Of a DNA stretch of 38,731 nt, positions 16,043-24,240 are shown piece by piece. Numbering within the stretch: position 1 is the first letter of the stretch; each line of letters begins with the position of its first letter. A program made the position numbers and the translations under genes. The stretch comes from VBAS01 sp035318985 (lineage in GTDB: Bacteria; Bacteroidota; Bacteroidia; Chitinophagales; Chitinophagaceae): the NCBI GenBank assembly GCA_035318985.1, contig DATHDP010000136.1, positions 1 through 38,731 of the forward strand, in the 5' to 3' direction. Below the pieces are notes generated by a model. The model saw nothing but the letters and a program-made list of their open reading frames with translations. It was not told where the DNA came from and ran no database searches.

Positions 16043-17746
16043 ATGAAACAACTTGCGAACAGTGATATTATTGTTTTCTTTATTTATTTCTTCCTGGTGG
16101 CTGGTTATGGATATTGGGTATATAGAAGAAAGAAAAAGGTACAAACAACTTCCACTGATTTCTTTCTCGCAGAAGGGCAACTTACATGGTGGGCAATCGG
16201 TGCATCATTAATAGCTTCAAATATTTCAGCTGAACAGTTTATTGGAATGAGTGGGAACGGGTTTCGTTTAGGCATTGCGATTTCGGCTTATGAATGGTTG
16301 GCGGCAGTATCACTAGTTATAGTTGCTGTTTTTTTCATGCCGATATATTTAAAGAACCGCATTTTCACCATGCCGCAGTTTCTAAAAACGAGGTACAATG
16401 AAACTGTTGCAATGATCATGGCAGTATTTTGGTTGTTCCTGTACATATTTGTAAATCTGACTTCGATCTTGTATCTCGGAACAATTGCGATCAATAGTCT
16501 TACAGGTGGTCAAAATTTTCATTGGATAATGATCGGCCTGGCTGTCTTTGCATTAGTGATCACATTAGGCGGAATGAAAGTGATCGGTTATACTGACGTG
16601 ATACAGGTATTAGTATTACTGGCTGGTGGATTGATCACTTCTTATATCGCTTTAACTGTTGTCAGCGAGAAATTTGGATATGGAAAAGATTTTCTTGCAG
16701 GCTTCAATCATTTGTTGAAAACAGTGCCCGATCATTTTAAAATGATCTTTGATAAACCAACCTCTGCATCTTCACAACAGGAAATAAATCATTATTCAAG
16801 TTTACCCGGAATGGCAATGCTTGCGGCTGGTATGTGGGTTGCTAATTTAAATTACTGGGGCTGTAATCAATATATAACTCAACGGGCATTGGGTGCAAAT
16901 TTAAAAACAGCCCGTACCGGAATATTATTTGCAGCCTTCTTAAAATTATTGATGCCATTATTGGTTGTATTGCCTGGGATCGCTGCTTTTGTATTGTATA
17001 GAAACGGCGACTTGCAAACGCAGATGTTAACCAATGGAGAATTCAGAGAAGATAATGCCTATTCAGCTGTACTTGGATTTTTACCTGCGGGGTTAAAAGG
17101 ACTATCAATGGCTGCATTGACTGCCGCAATAGTTGCTTCGCTTGCTGGTAAAGCAAACAGCATTGCTACGATCTATACACTCGATATTTATAAGAAGTAC
17201 ATTAATAAAGGATCATCAGAAAAGAAGTTAGTTTGGACGGGGCGTTTGGTTGTAATAATAGCATTGATCATAGCCATCATGGTCAACTGGCAGGATTCAT
17301 TGGGTATCGGAGGCAAAGGGGGTTTTGAATTCATTCAAAAATATACCGGTTATATTTCTCCGGCTATATTCCCGGTTTTCTTATTTGGGTTTTTCTGGAA
17401 AAAAACAACATCTAAAGCAGCGATCGCAGGAATTATCGGTGGCGTTTTATTAGCAGTGTTGTTTGATAAGTTTTTGCCCGGTCTTGCAGGTCATGATACT
17501 TTAATATATACAGCTTATCCAACGGGCACTGGAGCTTTTGAAATACCTTTCCTAATTCAAATGGGATGGGTTTTCTTTTTTACATCGTTATTAATTATTG
17601 TCGTGAGTTTATTGGACGCAAAAGGCAGGGCATTAGGAAATGCATTACAAATTGATAAGAGCATGTATAAAGTAACGCCGGGAGTAATGGCGATGATCAT
17701 AATTGTATTGGGAATAATTGTAGCACTTTATATTCGTTTTTGGTAA
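16043..17746 (+). CDS. Sodium:solute symporter (SSS family), SGLT-like sugar transporter
   Basis: This 567-residue polytopic protein has about 14 TM helices. It carries SSS-family features in order: DFFLAEGQLTWWAIGASLIA followed by SNISAEQFIGMSG, then MPQFLKTRYN, the GGMKVIGYTDVIQ segment (the TDxxQ stretch typical of the family), WGCNQYITQRALGA, and an AALTAAIVASLAGKANSIAT stretch before the late Na+-site helix. This pattern matches the SGLT/vSGLT branch that takes up galactose or other hexoses with Na+. It is the first gene of a run with a sugar kinase, galT and a GHMP kinase spaced 3 nt, 1 nt and a 4-nt overlap. It is therefore probably the uptake step for galactose, or a pentose, in that pathway. 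Confidence 0.93.
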   Translation: MKQLANSDIIVFFIYFFLVAGYGYWVYRRKKKVQTTSTDFFLAEGQLTWWAIGASLIASNISAEQFIGMSGNGFRLGIAISAYEWLAAVSLVIVAVFFMPIYLKNRIFTMPQFLKTRYNETVAMIMAVFWLFLYIFVNLTSILYLGTIAINSLTGGQNFHWIMIGLAVFALVITLGGMKVIGYTDVIQVLVLLAGGLITSYIALTVVSEKFGYGKDFLAGFNHLLKTVPDHFKMIFDKPTSASSQQEINHYSSLPGMAMLAAGMWVANLNYWGCNQYITQRALGANLKTARTGILFAAFLKLLMPLLVVLPGIAAFVLYRNGDLQTQMLTNGEFREDNAYSAVLGFLPAGLKGLSMAALTAAIVASLAGKANSIATIYTLDIYKKYINKGSSEKKLVWTGRLVVIIALIIAIMVNWQDSLGIGGKGGFEFIQKYTGYISPAIFPVFLFGFFWKKTTSKAAIAGIIGGVLLAVLFDKFLPGLAGHDTLIYTAYPTGTGAFEIPFLIQMGWVFFFTSLLIIVVSLLDAKGRALGNALQIDKSMYKVTPGVMAMIIIVLGIIVALYIRFW

Positions 17747-17749
17747 AAT

Positions 17750-19231
17750 ATGAAATACTTACTTGGATTTGACATCGGTTCCTCATCAGTAAAAGCAACA
17801 TTACTTGAAATTAATTCAGGCAAAACTGTTGCGTCCGCATTTTCTCCTTCATCAGAAATGCCCATGCAATCACCACAACCAGGTTTTGCAGAGCAGGATC
17901 CTGAAATGTGGTGGAAAGAATTAGTGAATGCAATGAACAAATTGCATCAGCAGGTTTCTTTTAATGGAGATGAGGTTGCTGCAATTGGTATTGCCTACCA
18001 GATGCATGGTCTTGTTTGCGTTGATAAAGATCTGAAGCCACTTCGTCCTTCTATAATTTGGTGTGATAGTCGGGCAGTAGAGATCGGTGATAAAGCTTTC
18101 GAAGAATTAGGCGAAAAATATTGTCTCAAAAACTTTCTTAATTCACCGGGAAACTTTACAGCATCAAAATTAAGGTGGGTTAAAAAGAATGAACCCGATG
18201 TTTATAAGAACATTTATAAGATCATGTTACCGGGTGATTATATCGCAATGAAATTAACAGGTGAACCAGCTACTACAATTTCCGGGCTAAGCGAAGGCAT
18301 AATGTGGAATTTTAAAAAGGAAAAGGTTGCTGCTGACCTGTTGAAATATTATGGTATCGATAAAGAGTTGCTTTCTCCATTGGTTCCCACTTTTGGTGAG
18401 CAGGGTAAACTCACATCGGCAGTTGCAAGTGAATTAAAATTGAAAGCAGGTATTCCTGTTTCTTATCGTGCAGGAGATCAGCCAAACAATGCTTTTTCAT
18501 TAAATGTTTCTCAACCCGGTGAAGTTGCGGCTACAGCCGGTACATCCGGAGTTGTATATGGTATTATTGATAAACCTAATTATGATCCCAAATCAAGAGT
18601 GAATACGTTTGTTCATGTTAATCATTCAAAGAAAGATCCCCGTTATGGTGTTTTGCTTTGTGTAAATGGAACTGGTATTTTAAATAGCTGGTTGCGTAAA
18701 AACTTTTTCGGTGATTCATCTTATGAACAAATAAATAAAGAGGCATCAATGGCGCCAGCAGGTTCTGATGAGCTTTTGGTCTATCCATTTGGCAATGGAG
18801 CAGAAAGAGTGTTGGAAAATAAAGACCTCGGCGCAGTAATGAAAGTGCTTCAATTCAACCGTCATAATCGTGGTCATATTGCCCGTGCATCGCAGGAAGG
18901 GATCGTATTTGCGTTGCATTACGGTGTTGAAGTAATGAAGGGAATGGGAATGGAAATAAAAACAGTTAGAGCCGGTCATGCCAATATGTTTTTAAGTGAT
19001 GTATTTAGTTCTGTATTTGTAAACACTATCGGTTGCGAACTTGAATTATATAATACGGATGGCGCCACCGGGGCTGCAAGGGGTGCCGGAATAGGCGCTG
19101 GTGTTTATAAAAACTTTGCTGAAGCATATTCTTCAATGGAAAAAATAAAAAGCTACTCTCCAACTAAGGAAGAACAGGAAATATATTCATCAGCCTACAA
19201 CAAGTGGAAAAAGCAATTAAAAAAATTATGA
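17750..19231 (+). CDS. xylB: FGGY-family carbohydrate kinase, xylulokinase-like
   Basis: This 493-residue FGGY kinase is of normal XylB length. The N-terminal ATPase fold opens with LLGFDIGSSSVKATLL. The xylulokinase signatures AYQMHGLVCVDKDLKPLRPS and IIWCDSRA follow (the M-H-G triplet contacts substrate). Then come LPGDYIAMKLTGEPATT, the GDQPNNAFSLN region and, in the C-terminal domain, AGTSGVVYG. The likely reaction is ATP-dependent phosphorylation of D-xylulose or a related ketose in the cytosol. It starts 3 nt after the symporter stop. Its place between a galactose-type symporter and galT is unusual, and no xylose isomerase is in the window, so the true substrate is uncertain and the symbol is provisional. 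Confidence 0.85.
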   Translation: MKYLLGFDIGSSSVKATLLEINSGKTVASAFSPSSEMPMQSPQPGFAEQDPEMWWKELVNAMNKLHQQVSFNGDEVAAIGIAYQMHGLVCVDKDLKPLRPSIIWCDSRAVEIGDKAFEELGEKYCLKNFLNSPGNFTASKLRWVKKNEPDVYKNIYKIMLPGDYIAMKLTGEPATTISGLSEGIMWNFKKEKVAADLLKYYGIDKELLSPLVPTFGEQGKLTSAVASELKLKAGIPVSYRAGDQPNNAFSLNVSQPGEVAATAGTSGVVYGIIDKPNYDPKSRVNTFVHVNHSKKDPRYGVLLCVNGTGILNSWLRKNFFGDSSYEQINKEASMAPAGSDELLVYPFGNGAERVLENKDLGAVMKVLQFNRHNRGHIARASQEGIVFALHYGVEVMKGMGMEIKTVRAGHANMFLSDVFSSVFVNTIGCELELYNTDGATGAARGAGIGAGVYKNFAEAYSSMEKIKSYSPTKEEQEIYSSAYNKWKKQLKKL

Positions 19232-19232
19232 A

Positions 19233-20273
19233 ATGATGCATGAATCGATCCCGTTTGGAAATTGGGAGAAGAGATGGCATCCGTTACGAAGAGAATGGGT
19301 GGTGTATGCTGCGCATCGTAACAGCAGGCCATGGAATTTTGAAAAAAAGGAATCGACCGTCGCGGCACCTGAGTATGATCCTAATTGCTATTTGTGCCCG
19401 GGTAATAAAAGAGTAAGCGGAAAGAAAAATGCTGATTATGCCGATGTGTTCATTTTTGAAAATGATCACCCGGTTGTTGGATTAAATTCTCCAGCTATTC
19501 CCGAAGAATTCCAAAGTCAACATGATGATCTGTATAAAAGAAGCCAGGCTGGTGGAATTGCAAAAGTGGTTTGTTATGATCCGAGACATAATGTTACACT
19601 GAATGATATCAGCATTGATAAAGTGGCGAATGTTTTCAGAGCATTGCGGAAAGAAATGAATTTTTTTAGCAGGCATGAAACAATAAAATCGGTTTTGATA
19701 TTTGAAAATAAGGGGGAGATAGTGGGAGTATCGAATCCGCATCCTCATTGCCAGATCTACGCAGTGGATTTTGTAATTAGTGTTGTTCAAAAAGAATTAG
19801 CAGCGGTTGCAGAATATCAAAAAGGAAAAGGAACAAATATTTTCAGCGATATAATTGCTGCTGAAAAAAAAGATGATATCAGGATCGTTGCAGAAAATAA
19901 AGGAGCGATCGCTTTTATTCCCTTCTTTGCAAGATTTGCTTACGAAACTTATGTGTTTCCAAAGCATCGCCATGCAACTTTGATAACGATGACCGACGAA
20001 GAGTTGTATGATCTTGCAGAAGTTTTTCAAACTGTTACCAAAAAGTTTGATGCAAATTTTCAAAGTAGTTTTCCTTATGTGATGGCATTTGCCCAAGCCC
20101 CCGTTGATGGAAATGATCACCCGGATTATCATATGCATTTGATCATTTGTCCGCCGTTGCGTCAGCCGGGTTTAATGAAATATCTTGCAGGTCCTGAAAC
20201 CGGCGCTGATACTTTTATGGCGGATACGATGCCAGAAGAAAAAGCAGCCGAACTCCGAAGTATTAAGCTATGA
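19233..20273 (+). CDS. galT: Galactose-1-phosphate uridylyltransferase
   Basis: GalT exchanges galactose-1-phosphate with UDP-glucose in the Leloir pathway. The 346-residue protein carries the HIT-like active site SNPHPHCQIYA (about residues 166-176, HPHxQ with the nucleophilic second His), the metal-site region CYLCPGNKRVSG, the segment FENDHPVVG, and the C-terminal GNDHPDYHMHLIICPPL. The two adjacent ATGs (19233 and 19236) are both possible starts. It begins 1 nt after the xylulokinase stop and overlaps the GHMP kinase by 4 nt (ATGA), a tight kinase-transferase coupling. No UDP-galactose 4-epimerase lies nearby. Confidence 0.95.
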   Translation: MMHESIPFGNWEKRWHPLRREWVVYAAHRNSRPWNFEKKESTVAAPEYDPNCYLCPGNKRVSGKKNADYADVFIFENDHPVVGLNSPAIPEEFQSQHDDLYKRSQAGGIAKVVCYDPRHNVTLNDISIDKVANVFRALRKEMNFFSRHETIKSVLIFENKGEIVGVSNPHPHCQIYAVDFVISVVQKELAAVAEYQKGKGTNIFSDIIAAEKKDDIRIVAENKGAIAFIPFFARFAYETYVFPKHRHATLITMTDEELYDLAEVFQTVTKKFDANFQSSFPYVMAFAQAPVDGNDHPDYHMHLIICPPLRQPGLMKYLAGPETGADTFMADTMPEEKAAELRSIKL

Positions 20274-21628
20274 ACGATCTTTTTTCAACAGAAGAAAAAA
20301 TAATTTCTGCTACTGCTCCCGGTCGCATAGATGTAATGGGAGGAATTGCTGATTACAGCGGCTCACTTCTTTTGCAAATGCCCATCAAGCAAACCACAAC
20401 TGTCAGCATTCAAAAAAGAAATGATGGAGTTTTTCATTTTCGTACACAGATCACAAAAAAGAATACGAGTGATTTCATAATTCATCTTTCGGCGATAAAA
20501 AATAATTCACTTATTGAAGCGGGAAAAGTCATTAAGTCTGTGGTTGGTGGCGATTGGGCTGTTTACGTATTAGGTTGTTTTCTTGTTTTACAGAAAGAAA
20601 ATAAAATTGATCTAACTGGCGCCAATGTTTTTATAGAATCAAATGTTCCTTGGGGAAAAGGAGTTTCATCGTCAGCAGCATTGGAAGTGGCTACAATGAA
20701 TGCATTGAATCAACTTTATCAATTATCATTAGGGAAAGAAGAATTAGCTGTGTTTGCACAAATGGCAGAAAATCGTGTTGCCGGTGCTCCCTGTGGCTTA
20801 ATGGATCAGTTGTCATCTCATTTAGGGCAAAAAAATAAATTATTGCCATTGATCTGTCAACCTCATCAGGTTGATAAAGCGATCAGTATTCCACGAGGTA
20901 TAAATTTCAACGGCATTGATAGCGGTGTTCGTCATGCAGTAAGCGGTGCATCATATAGTGATGTTCGTGCAGCAGCATTTATGAGTTATACAATGATTGC
21001 GTTAAATGAAGGTGCAACTGTTGAAGAACTGGATCAGGCAAGAACAAGTGGCGATTGGAATAAACTTCCCTTCAAAGGCTTTTTGGCAAATATTCCTGTT
21101 CCGGTGTTTGAAGAAAAATATATTTCGTTATTGCCAAGAGAAATCTCGGGCAAGGATTTTTTAACGCAATACAAGCTTTCAATTGATACAGTGACGAATA
21201 TTGATGAAGATAAAATATATAAACCTTTGGTTTGCAGTTCACATCCTGTTTATGAAAATGCAAGAGTGAATGAATTTAAAACTCTTCTAAAAAGTTTTAA
21301 AAAACAAGATGAAAAGCAAGCATCTTTAATCCAAATGGGAAACCTGATGATGCAAAGTCATGAAAGCTATTCTAAAGTTGGATTGGGAAATGAATACACA
21401 GATAAGATCGTTGAAATGATTCGTGATGCCGGTCCTGCTCGTGGAGTGTTTGGTGCAAGAGTTTCTGGAGGAGGCAATGGTGGAACAGTTTGCATTTTGA
21501 GTTACGGCAAGGAAGGAAAAAATACAGTAAAAGAGATCTATCGTAAATACAAGCAAATAAAAAAACAAAAGCTATTCTTCTTTTCAGGAAGTAGTCACGG
21601 TGCCTATTCTTTAAATCAATACATTTGA
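20270..21628 (+). CDS. GHMP sugar kinase, galactokinase/L-arabinokinase-like
   Basis: This 452-residue GHMP kinase has all three family motifs. Motif 1 is APGRIDVMGGIADYSGS (from about residue 16). Motif 2 is VPWGKGVSSSAALEVA (about 126-141), the ATP loop. Motif 3 is ARVSGGGNGGTVCIL (about 396). Motif 1 differs from classical galactokinase, which reads GRVNLIGEHTDYNDG, and instead matches the 'DVMGGIADYSGS' form of plant-type L-arabinokinase. Coupling to galT argues that it makes galactose-1-phosphate in this organism, but arabinose-1-phosphate is a serious alternative. Translation is coupled to galT by the 4-nt overlap. Confidence 0.88.
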   Translation: MNDLFSTEEKIISATAPGRIDVMGGIADYSGSLLLQMPIKQTTTVSIQKRNDGVFHFRTQITKKNTSDFIIHLSAIKNNSLIEAGKVIKSVVGGDWAVYVLGCFLVLQKENKIDLTGANVFIESNVPWGKGVSSSAALEVATMNALNQLYQLSLGKEELAVFAQMAENRVAGAPCGLMDQLSSHLGQKNKLLPLICQPHQVDKAISIPRGINFNGIDSGVRHAVSGASYSDVRAAAFMSYTMIALNEGATVEELDQARTSGDWNKLPFKGFLANIPVPVFEEKYISLLPREISGKDFLTQYKLSIDTVTNIDEDKIYKPLVCSSHPVYENARVNEFKTLLKSFKKQDEKQASLIQMGNLMMQSHESYSKVGLGNEYTDKIVEMIRDAGPARGVFGARVSGGGNGGTVCILSYGKEGKNTVKEIYRKYKQIKKQKLFFFSGSSHGAYSLNQYI

Positions 21629-21643
21629 ACCCAATTTTTAATT

Positions 21644-23365
21644 ATGAGAAAAAGATCAATTATCAATTATCTCCCGGCAGCTATTCTTTTTTTTCTAAGC
21701 TGCAATATAGCTTCTCAGAATTCGCCGGCTGAAACGGCAGAACTTGTTATCAACAATGCCAAAGTATATACCGTAAATAAAAACCAACCCGATGCCGAGG
21801 CATTGGCGGTAAAAGACGGAAAAATAATTTTTGTCGGTACTAATACTGATGTAAAAAAATATATCGGGGATAAAACCGAAGTGATAGATGCAAAAGGACA
21901 GTTTGTAATGCCCGGTTTTATCGAAGGTCATGGGCATATTCATGGACTTGGCGCTTCATTAGTAAACCTGAACTTAATGAATGTAAAGAACTGGGATGAG
22001 ATCGTGGCAATGGTTGCTGATGCAGTAAAGAAAGCAAAACCCGGTGATTGGATCGTTGGCCGCGGCTGGCACCAGGAAAAATGGAATCCTGCGCCTGCAA
22101 AAAATTATCTGGGTTATCCTTATCATGAAGAGTTGGATAAAGTTTCTCCAAACAACGCCGTTATACTTTCACATGCAAGCGGACATAGTATTTATGTAAA
22201 TGCAAAAGCAATGGAACAGGCAGGCATTACATCATCTACTAAAAGCCCAACAGGTGGCGAGATCTTAAAAGATAATAGTGGAAAAATTGTAGGTGTGTTT
22301 TCTGAAAATGCAATGGGTCTTATTGGCGGGGCATATAGTGCATGGGAAGATCAACAGAGTAAAGAAGTGCAAATTGCAAAATGGCAACATAGTATCCAAC
22401 TTGCAGAAGAAGATTGTTTGAAAAAAGGCGTTACAAGTTTTGAAGATGCTGGTTCATCGTTTGAGCAGGTAGAAGGAATGAAACAATTGGCGCAGCAGGG
22501 AAAATTAAATATTCGTCATTGGTTGATGGTGAGAGAGGACAATGCAACGCTTCGTGCACATGCAAATGTTTTTCCGATAATAAATGAGGGCAATGGTTTC
22601 TTAACCGTAAAAGCGGTGAAGGTTTCATTAGATGGTGCGTTGGGTTCGTATGGTGCATGGTTGCTGGAGCCTTATACTGATCGTCCGAGCTCAACAGGCG
22701 AGAATACTTTTAACATTGACTCATTAAAAGCCATAGCTGATTTTTGCTGGCAAAATAATTTGCAGTTATGTGTGCATGCTATTGGCGACAGGGCCAATCG
22801 TGAAGTGATAAATATTTATGCAGAGCAAATCGCAAAAGATAAAAACAAAGATCATCGCTGGCGGGTGGAACATGCACAGCATGTGAATCCTTTAGAAATT
22901 CCACGCTTTAAAGAATGGAATGTGATCGCTTCTATGCAGGGCATTCATTGCACAAGTGATGCGCCATTTGTTCCAAAAAGACTGGGAGCAAAGCGCAGCG
23001 AAGAAGGTGCTTATGTATGGCAATCATTTATAAAAGCGGGAGTATTGGTAAATAATGGAACCGATGTACCGGTGGAAGATGAAGATCCTATTCCAAATTT
23101 TTATGCATCGGTTACAAGAAAACTCAAAGATGGCACTGAATTTTATCCTGCGCAAAAAATGACAAGAGAGCAGGCTCTCTACTCTTATACAATGGCAAAT
23201 GCTATTGCCGCTTTCCAGGAAAAAGATAAAGGTTCATTGGAAGTTGGTAAGTATGCAGACATTGTTATTCTTTCAAATGACCTGATGAACTGCAAAGACG
23301 AAGAAATTAAAAATACAAAAGTAGTAACGACGATCGTGGGAGGGAAGGTGAAGTATAAAGGATAG
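21644..23365 (+). CDS. Amidohydrolase family 3 (YtcJ-like) putative lipoprotein
   Basis: This 573-residue metal-dependent hydrolase begins with a lipoprotein-like signal (AAILFFLSC, Cys20). The beta-sandwich start is LVINNAKVYTVNKNQPDAEA. The metal-binding HxH is His96 and His98 in GFIEGHGHIHG. Further conserved parts are DGALGSYGAWLLEPY, CVHAIGDRANR, RVEHAQHV and the late Asp in NNGTDVPVEDEDPI. Family members hydrolyse exocyclic amides or related bonds, and substrates are poorly known. It follows the GHMP kinase by 15 nt on the same strand and may be read from the sugar operon, though no functional link is evident. Downstream lies repeat-rich DNA. Confidence 0.9.
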   Translation: MRKRSIINYLPAAILFFLSCNIASQNSPAETAELVINNAKVYTVNKNQPDAEALAVKDGKIIFVGTNTDVKKYIGDKTEVIDAKGQFVMPGFIEGHGHIHGLGASLVNLNLMNVKNWDEIVAMVADAVKKAKPGDWIVGRGWHQEKWNPAPAKNYLGYPYHEELDKVSPNNAVILSHASGHSIYVNAKAMEQAGITSSTKSPTGGEILKDNSGKIVGVFSENAMGLIGGAYSAWEDQQSKEVQIAKWQHSIQLAEEDCLKKGVTSFEDAGSSFEQVEGMKQLAQQGKLNIRHWLMVREDNATLRAHANVFPIINEGNGFLTVKAVKVSLDGALGSYGAWLLEPYTDRPSSTGENTFNIDSLKAIADFCWQNNLQLCVHAIGDRANREVINIYAEQIAKDKNKDHRWRVEHAQHVNPLEIPRFKEWNVIASMQGIHCTSDAPFVPKRLGAKRSEEGAYVWQSFIKAGVLVNNGTDVPVEDEDPIPNFYASVTRKLKDGTEFYPAQKMTREQALYSYTMANAIAAFQEKDKGSLEVGKYADIVILSNDLMNCKDEEIKNTKVVTTIVGGKVKYKG

Positions 23366-23409
23366 TTTTAGGACTATTAGCCCGGCTTCGTAACTACTAT
23401 GATGCTTTC

Positions 23410-23429
23410 GTTGCGTCGCACTCTTGTAC
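23410..23429 (+). repeat. Dispersed 20-nt intergenic repeat, copy 1
   Basis: GTTGCGTCGCACTCTTGTAC here is the exact reverse complement of 38195-38214. A nearby AATTCTATTC (from about 23435) is also mirrored by GAATAGAATT beside the second copy, so the element may be longer and degenerate. Both copies are intergenic, as expected for a REP-like family in this genome. Confidence 0.75.
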
Positions 23430-23480
23430 GACAACAATTCTATTCAGCTATAGCCAGTTCCTTCACGTAGAGAACTTCCA

Positions 23481-23651
23481 ACTTCAGAGTCTTGTCATGT
23501 CGAGCCGGGATAATTAAGTAAGCGTTCGAATTAAGTAAAGCCAGGCGAGACATCTCAAGAGTCAACGAGTCTGAGATGTCTCACCTTAATTTTATCAAAT
23601 TTGTAAATGAAAATAGTTAGCGGCTCGACATGACAAGACTGAGTGTGAAGT
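23481..23651. repeat. Nested inverted repeat (REP/MITE-like element)
   Basis: The outer arms are a perfect 20-bp inverted repeat: AGTCTTGTCATGTCGAGCCG at 23488-23507 and its complement at 23621-23640. Further out, ACTTC at 23481-23485 pairs with GAAGT at 23647-23651. Inside, GAGACATCTCA at 23547-23557 pairs perfectly with 23572-23582, and AGG/CCT extends that stem past one mismatch. The whole could fold into a long cruciform or a bulged hairpin. No coding capacity and no clear target-site duplication were seen. Non-autonomous elements such as REPs or MITEs have this form. Confidence 0.8.
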
Positions 23652-23846
23652 ACTATTGCGAGGCTTGCCGATAAAAATATAGAAATAAATTGTTTGTTAA
23701 AGAGAAGTCGAAGCAAATCAAAAAGCTTAAATGTTCCTGTAACTTTAAAATCAGAGTTTGATCTTTATAGTAATTAATGGAATTGCTGCTTTATGAGCAA
23801 GACATACCCGGAGCAAATTCAAATAACAATATTAATTAGAAAGAAT

Positions 23847-24212
23847 ATGAATACAATTTTTTATCGGACAATACTTGTAAGCATTATTGTCCAATTCTCT
23901 ATTGAGACAAATGGACAAACGAAAAGTGATGCTGACAGCATTATTATTAAAAATCTTAATGTTATCGAGAAGTATATCTCTAGTCCTAATTCTAGTTCAT
24001 TACCTGATATGAATATTTATATTTCTTTCTTTACGAATCTTACAGGAATTCCTTCGGAATCTGATGGAGATTACATAGGCCAACATAATCCTACAAAAAA
24101 GGATTTTGAATCTTGGTATGTCTGGTATGTATACAATAAAAAAAACCTGTCTTGGGACAATGATGCAAAAGTTATCGTGCTAAATATAAGAATTTCACCC
24201 CCTAAATATTGA
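23847..24212 (+). CDS. Small secreted hypothetical protein
   Basis: This 121-residue protein starts at ATG 23847, which gives a signal peptide, MNTIFYRTILVSIIVQFSIE, then TNGQTKSDADS. An upstream ATG at 23793 would add 18 residues and bury the signal peptide, so I reject it. The mature part contains LNVIEKYISSPNSSSLPDMN, then FFTNLTGIPSESDGDYIGQH, and ends near VIVLNIRISPPKY. It resembles small uncharacterised periplasmic proteins. No family is recognised. It stands alone after the repeat-rich region, in more AT-rich DNA than its neighbours, which could mean recent gain. Confidence 0.6.
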   Translation: MNTIFYRTILVSIIVQFSIETNGQTKSDADSIIIKNLNVIEKYISSPNSSSLPDMNIYISFFTNLTGIPSESDGDYIGQHNPTKKDFESWYVWYVYNKKNLSWDNDAKVIVLNIRISPPKY

Positions 24213-24240
24213 TTAAGTATGTTATTGTAAATACTGTATT

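Larger units (their letters stand above)
23366..23846. other. Repeat-rich intergenic region
   Basis: This stretch of about 480 nt has no convincing gene. Its left part (23410-23429) carries a 20-mer shared in inverted form with 38195-38214. The centre (23481-23651) is a nested inverted repeat, described separately. The right part is plain AT-rich DNA leading to the small secreted protein. No terminator with a clear T-tract follows the amidohydrolase gene, so the hairpins may serve that role. Confidence 0.7.
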
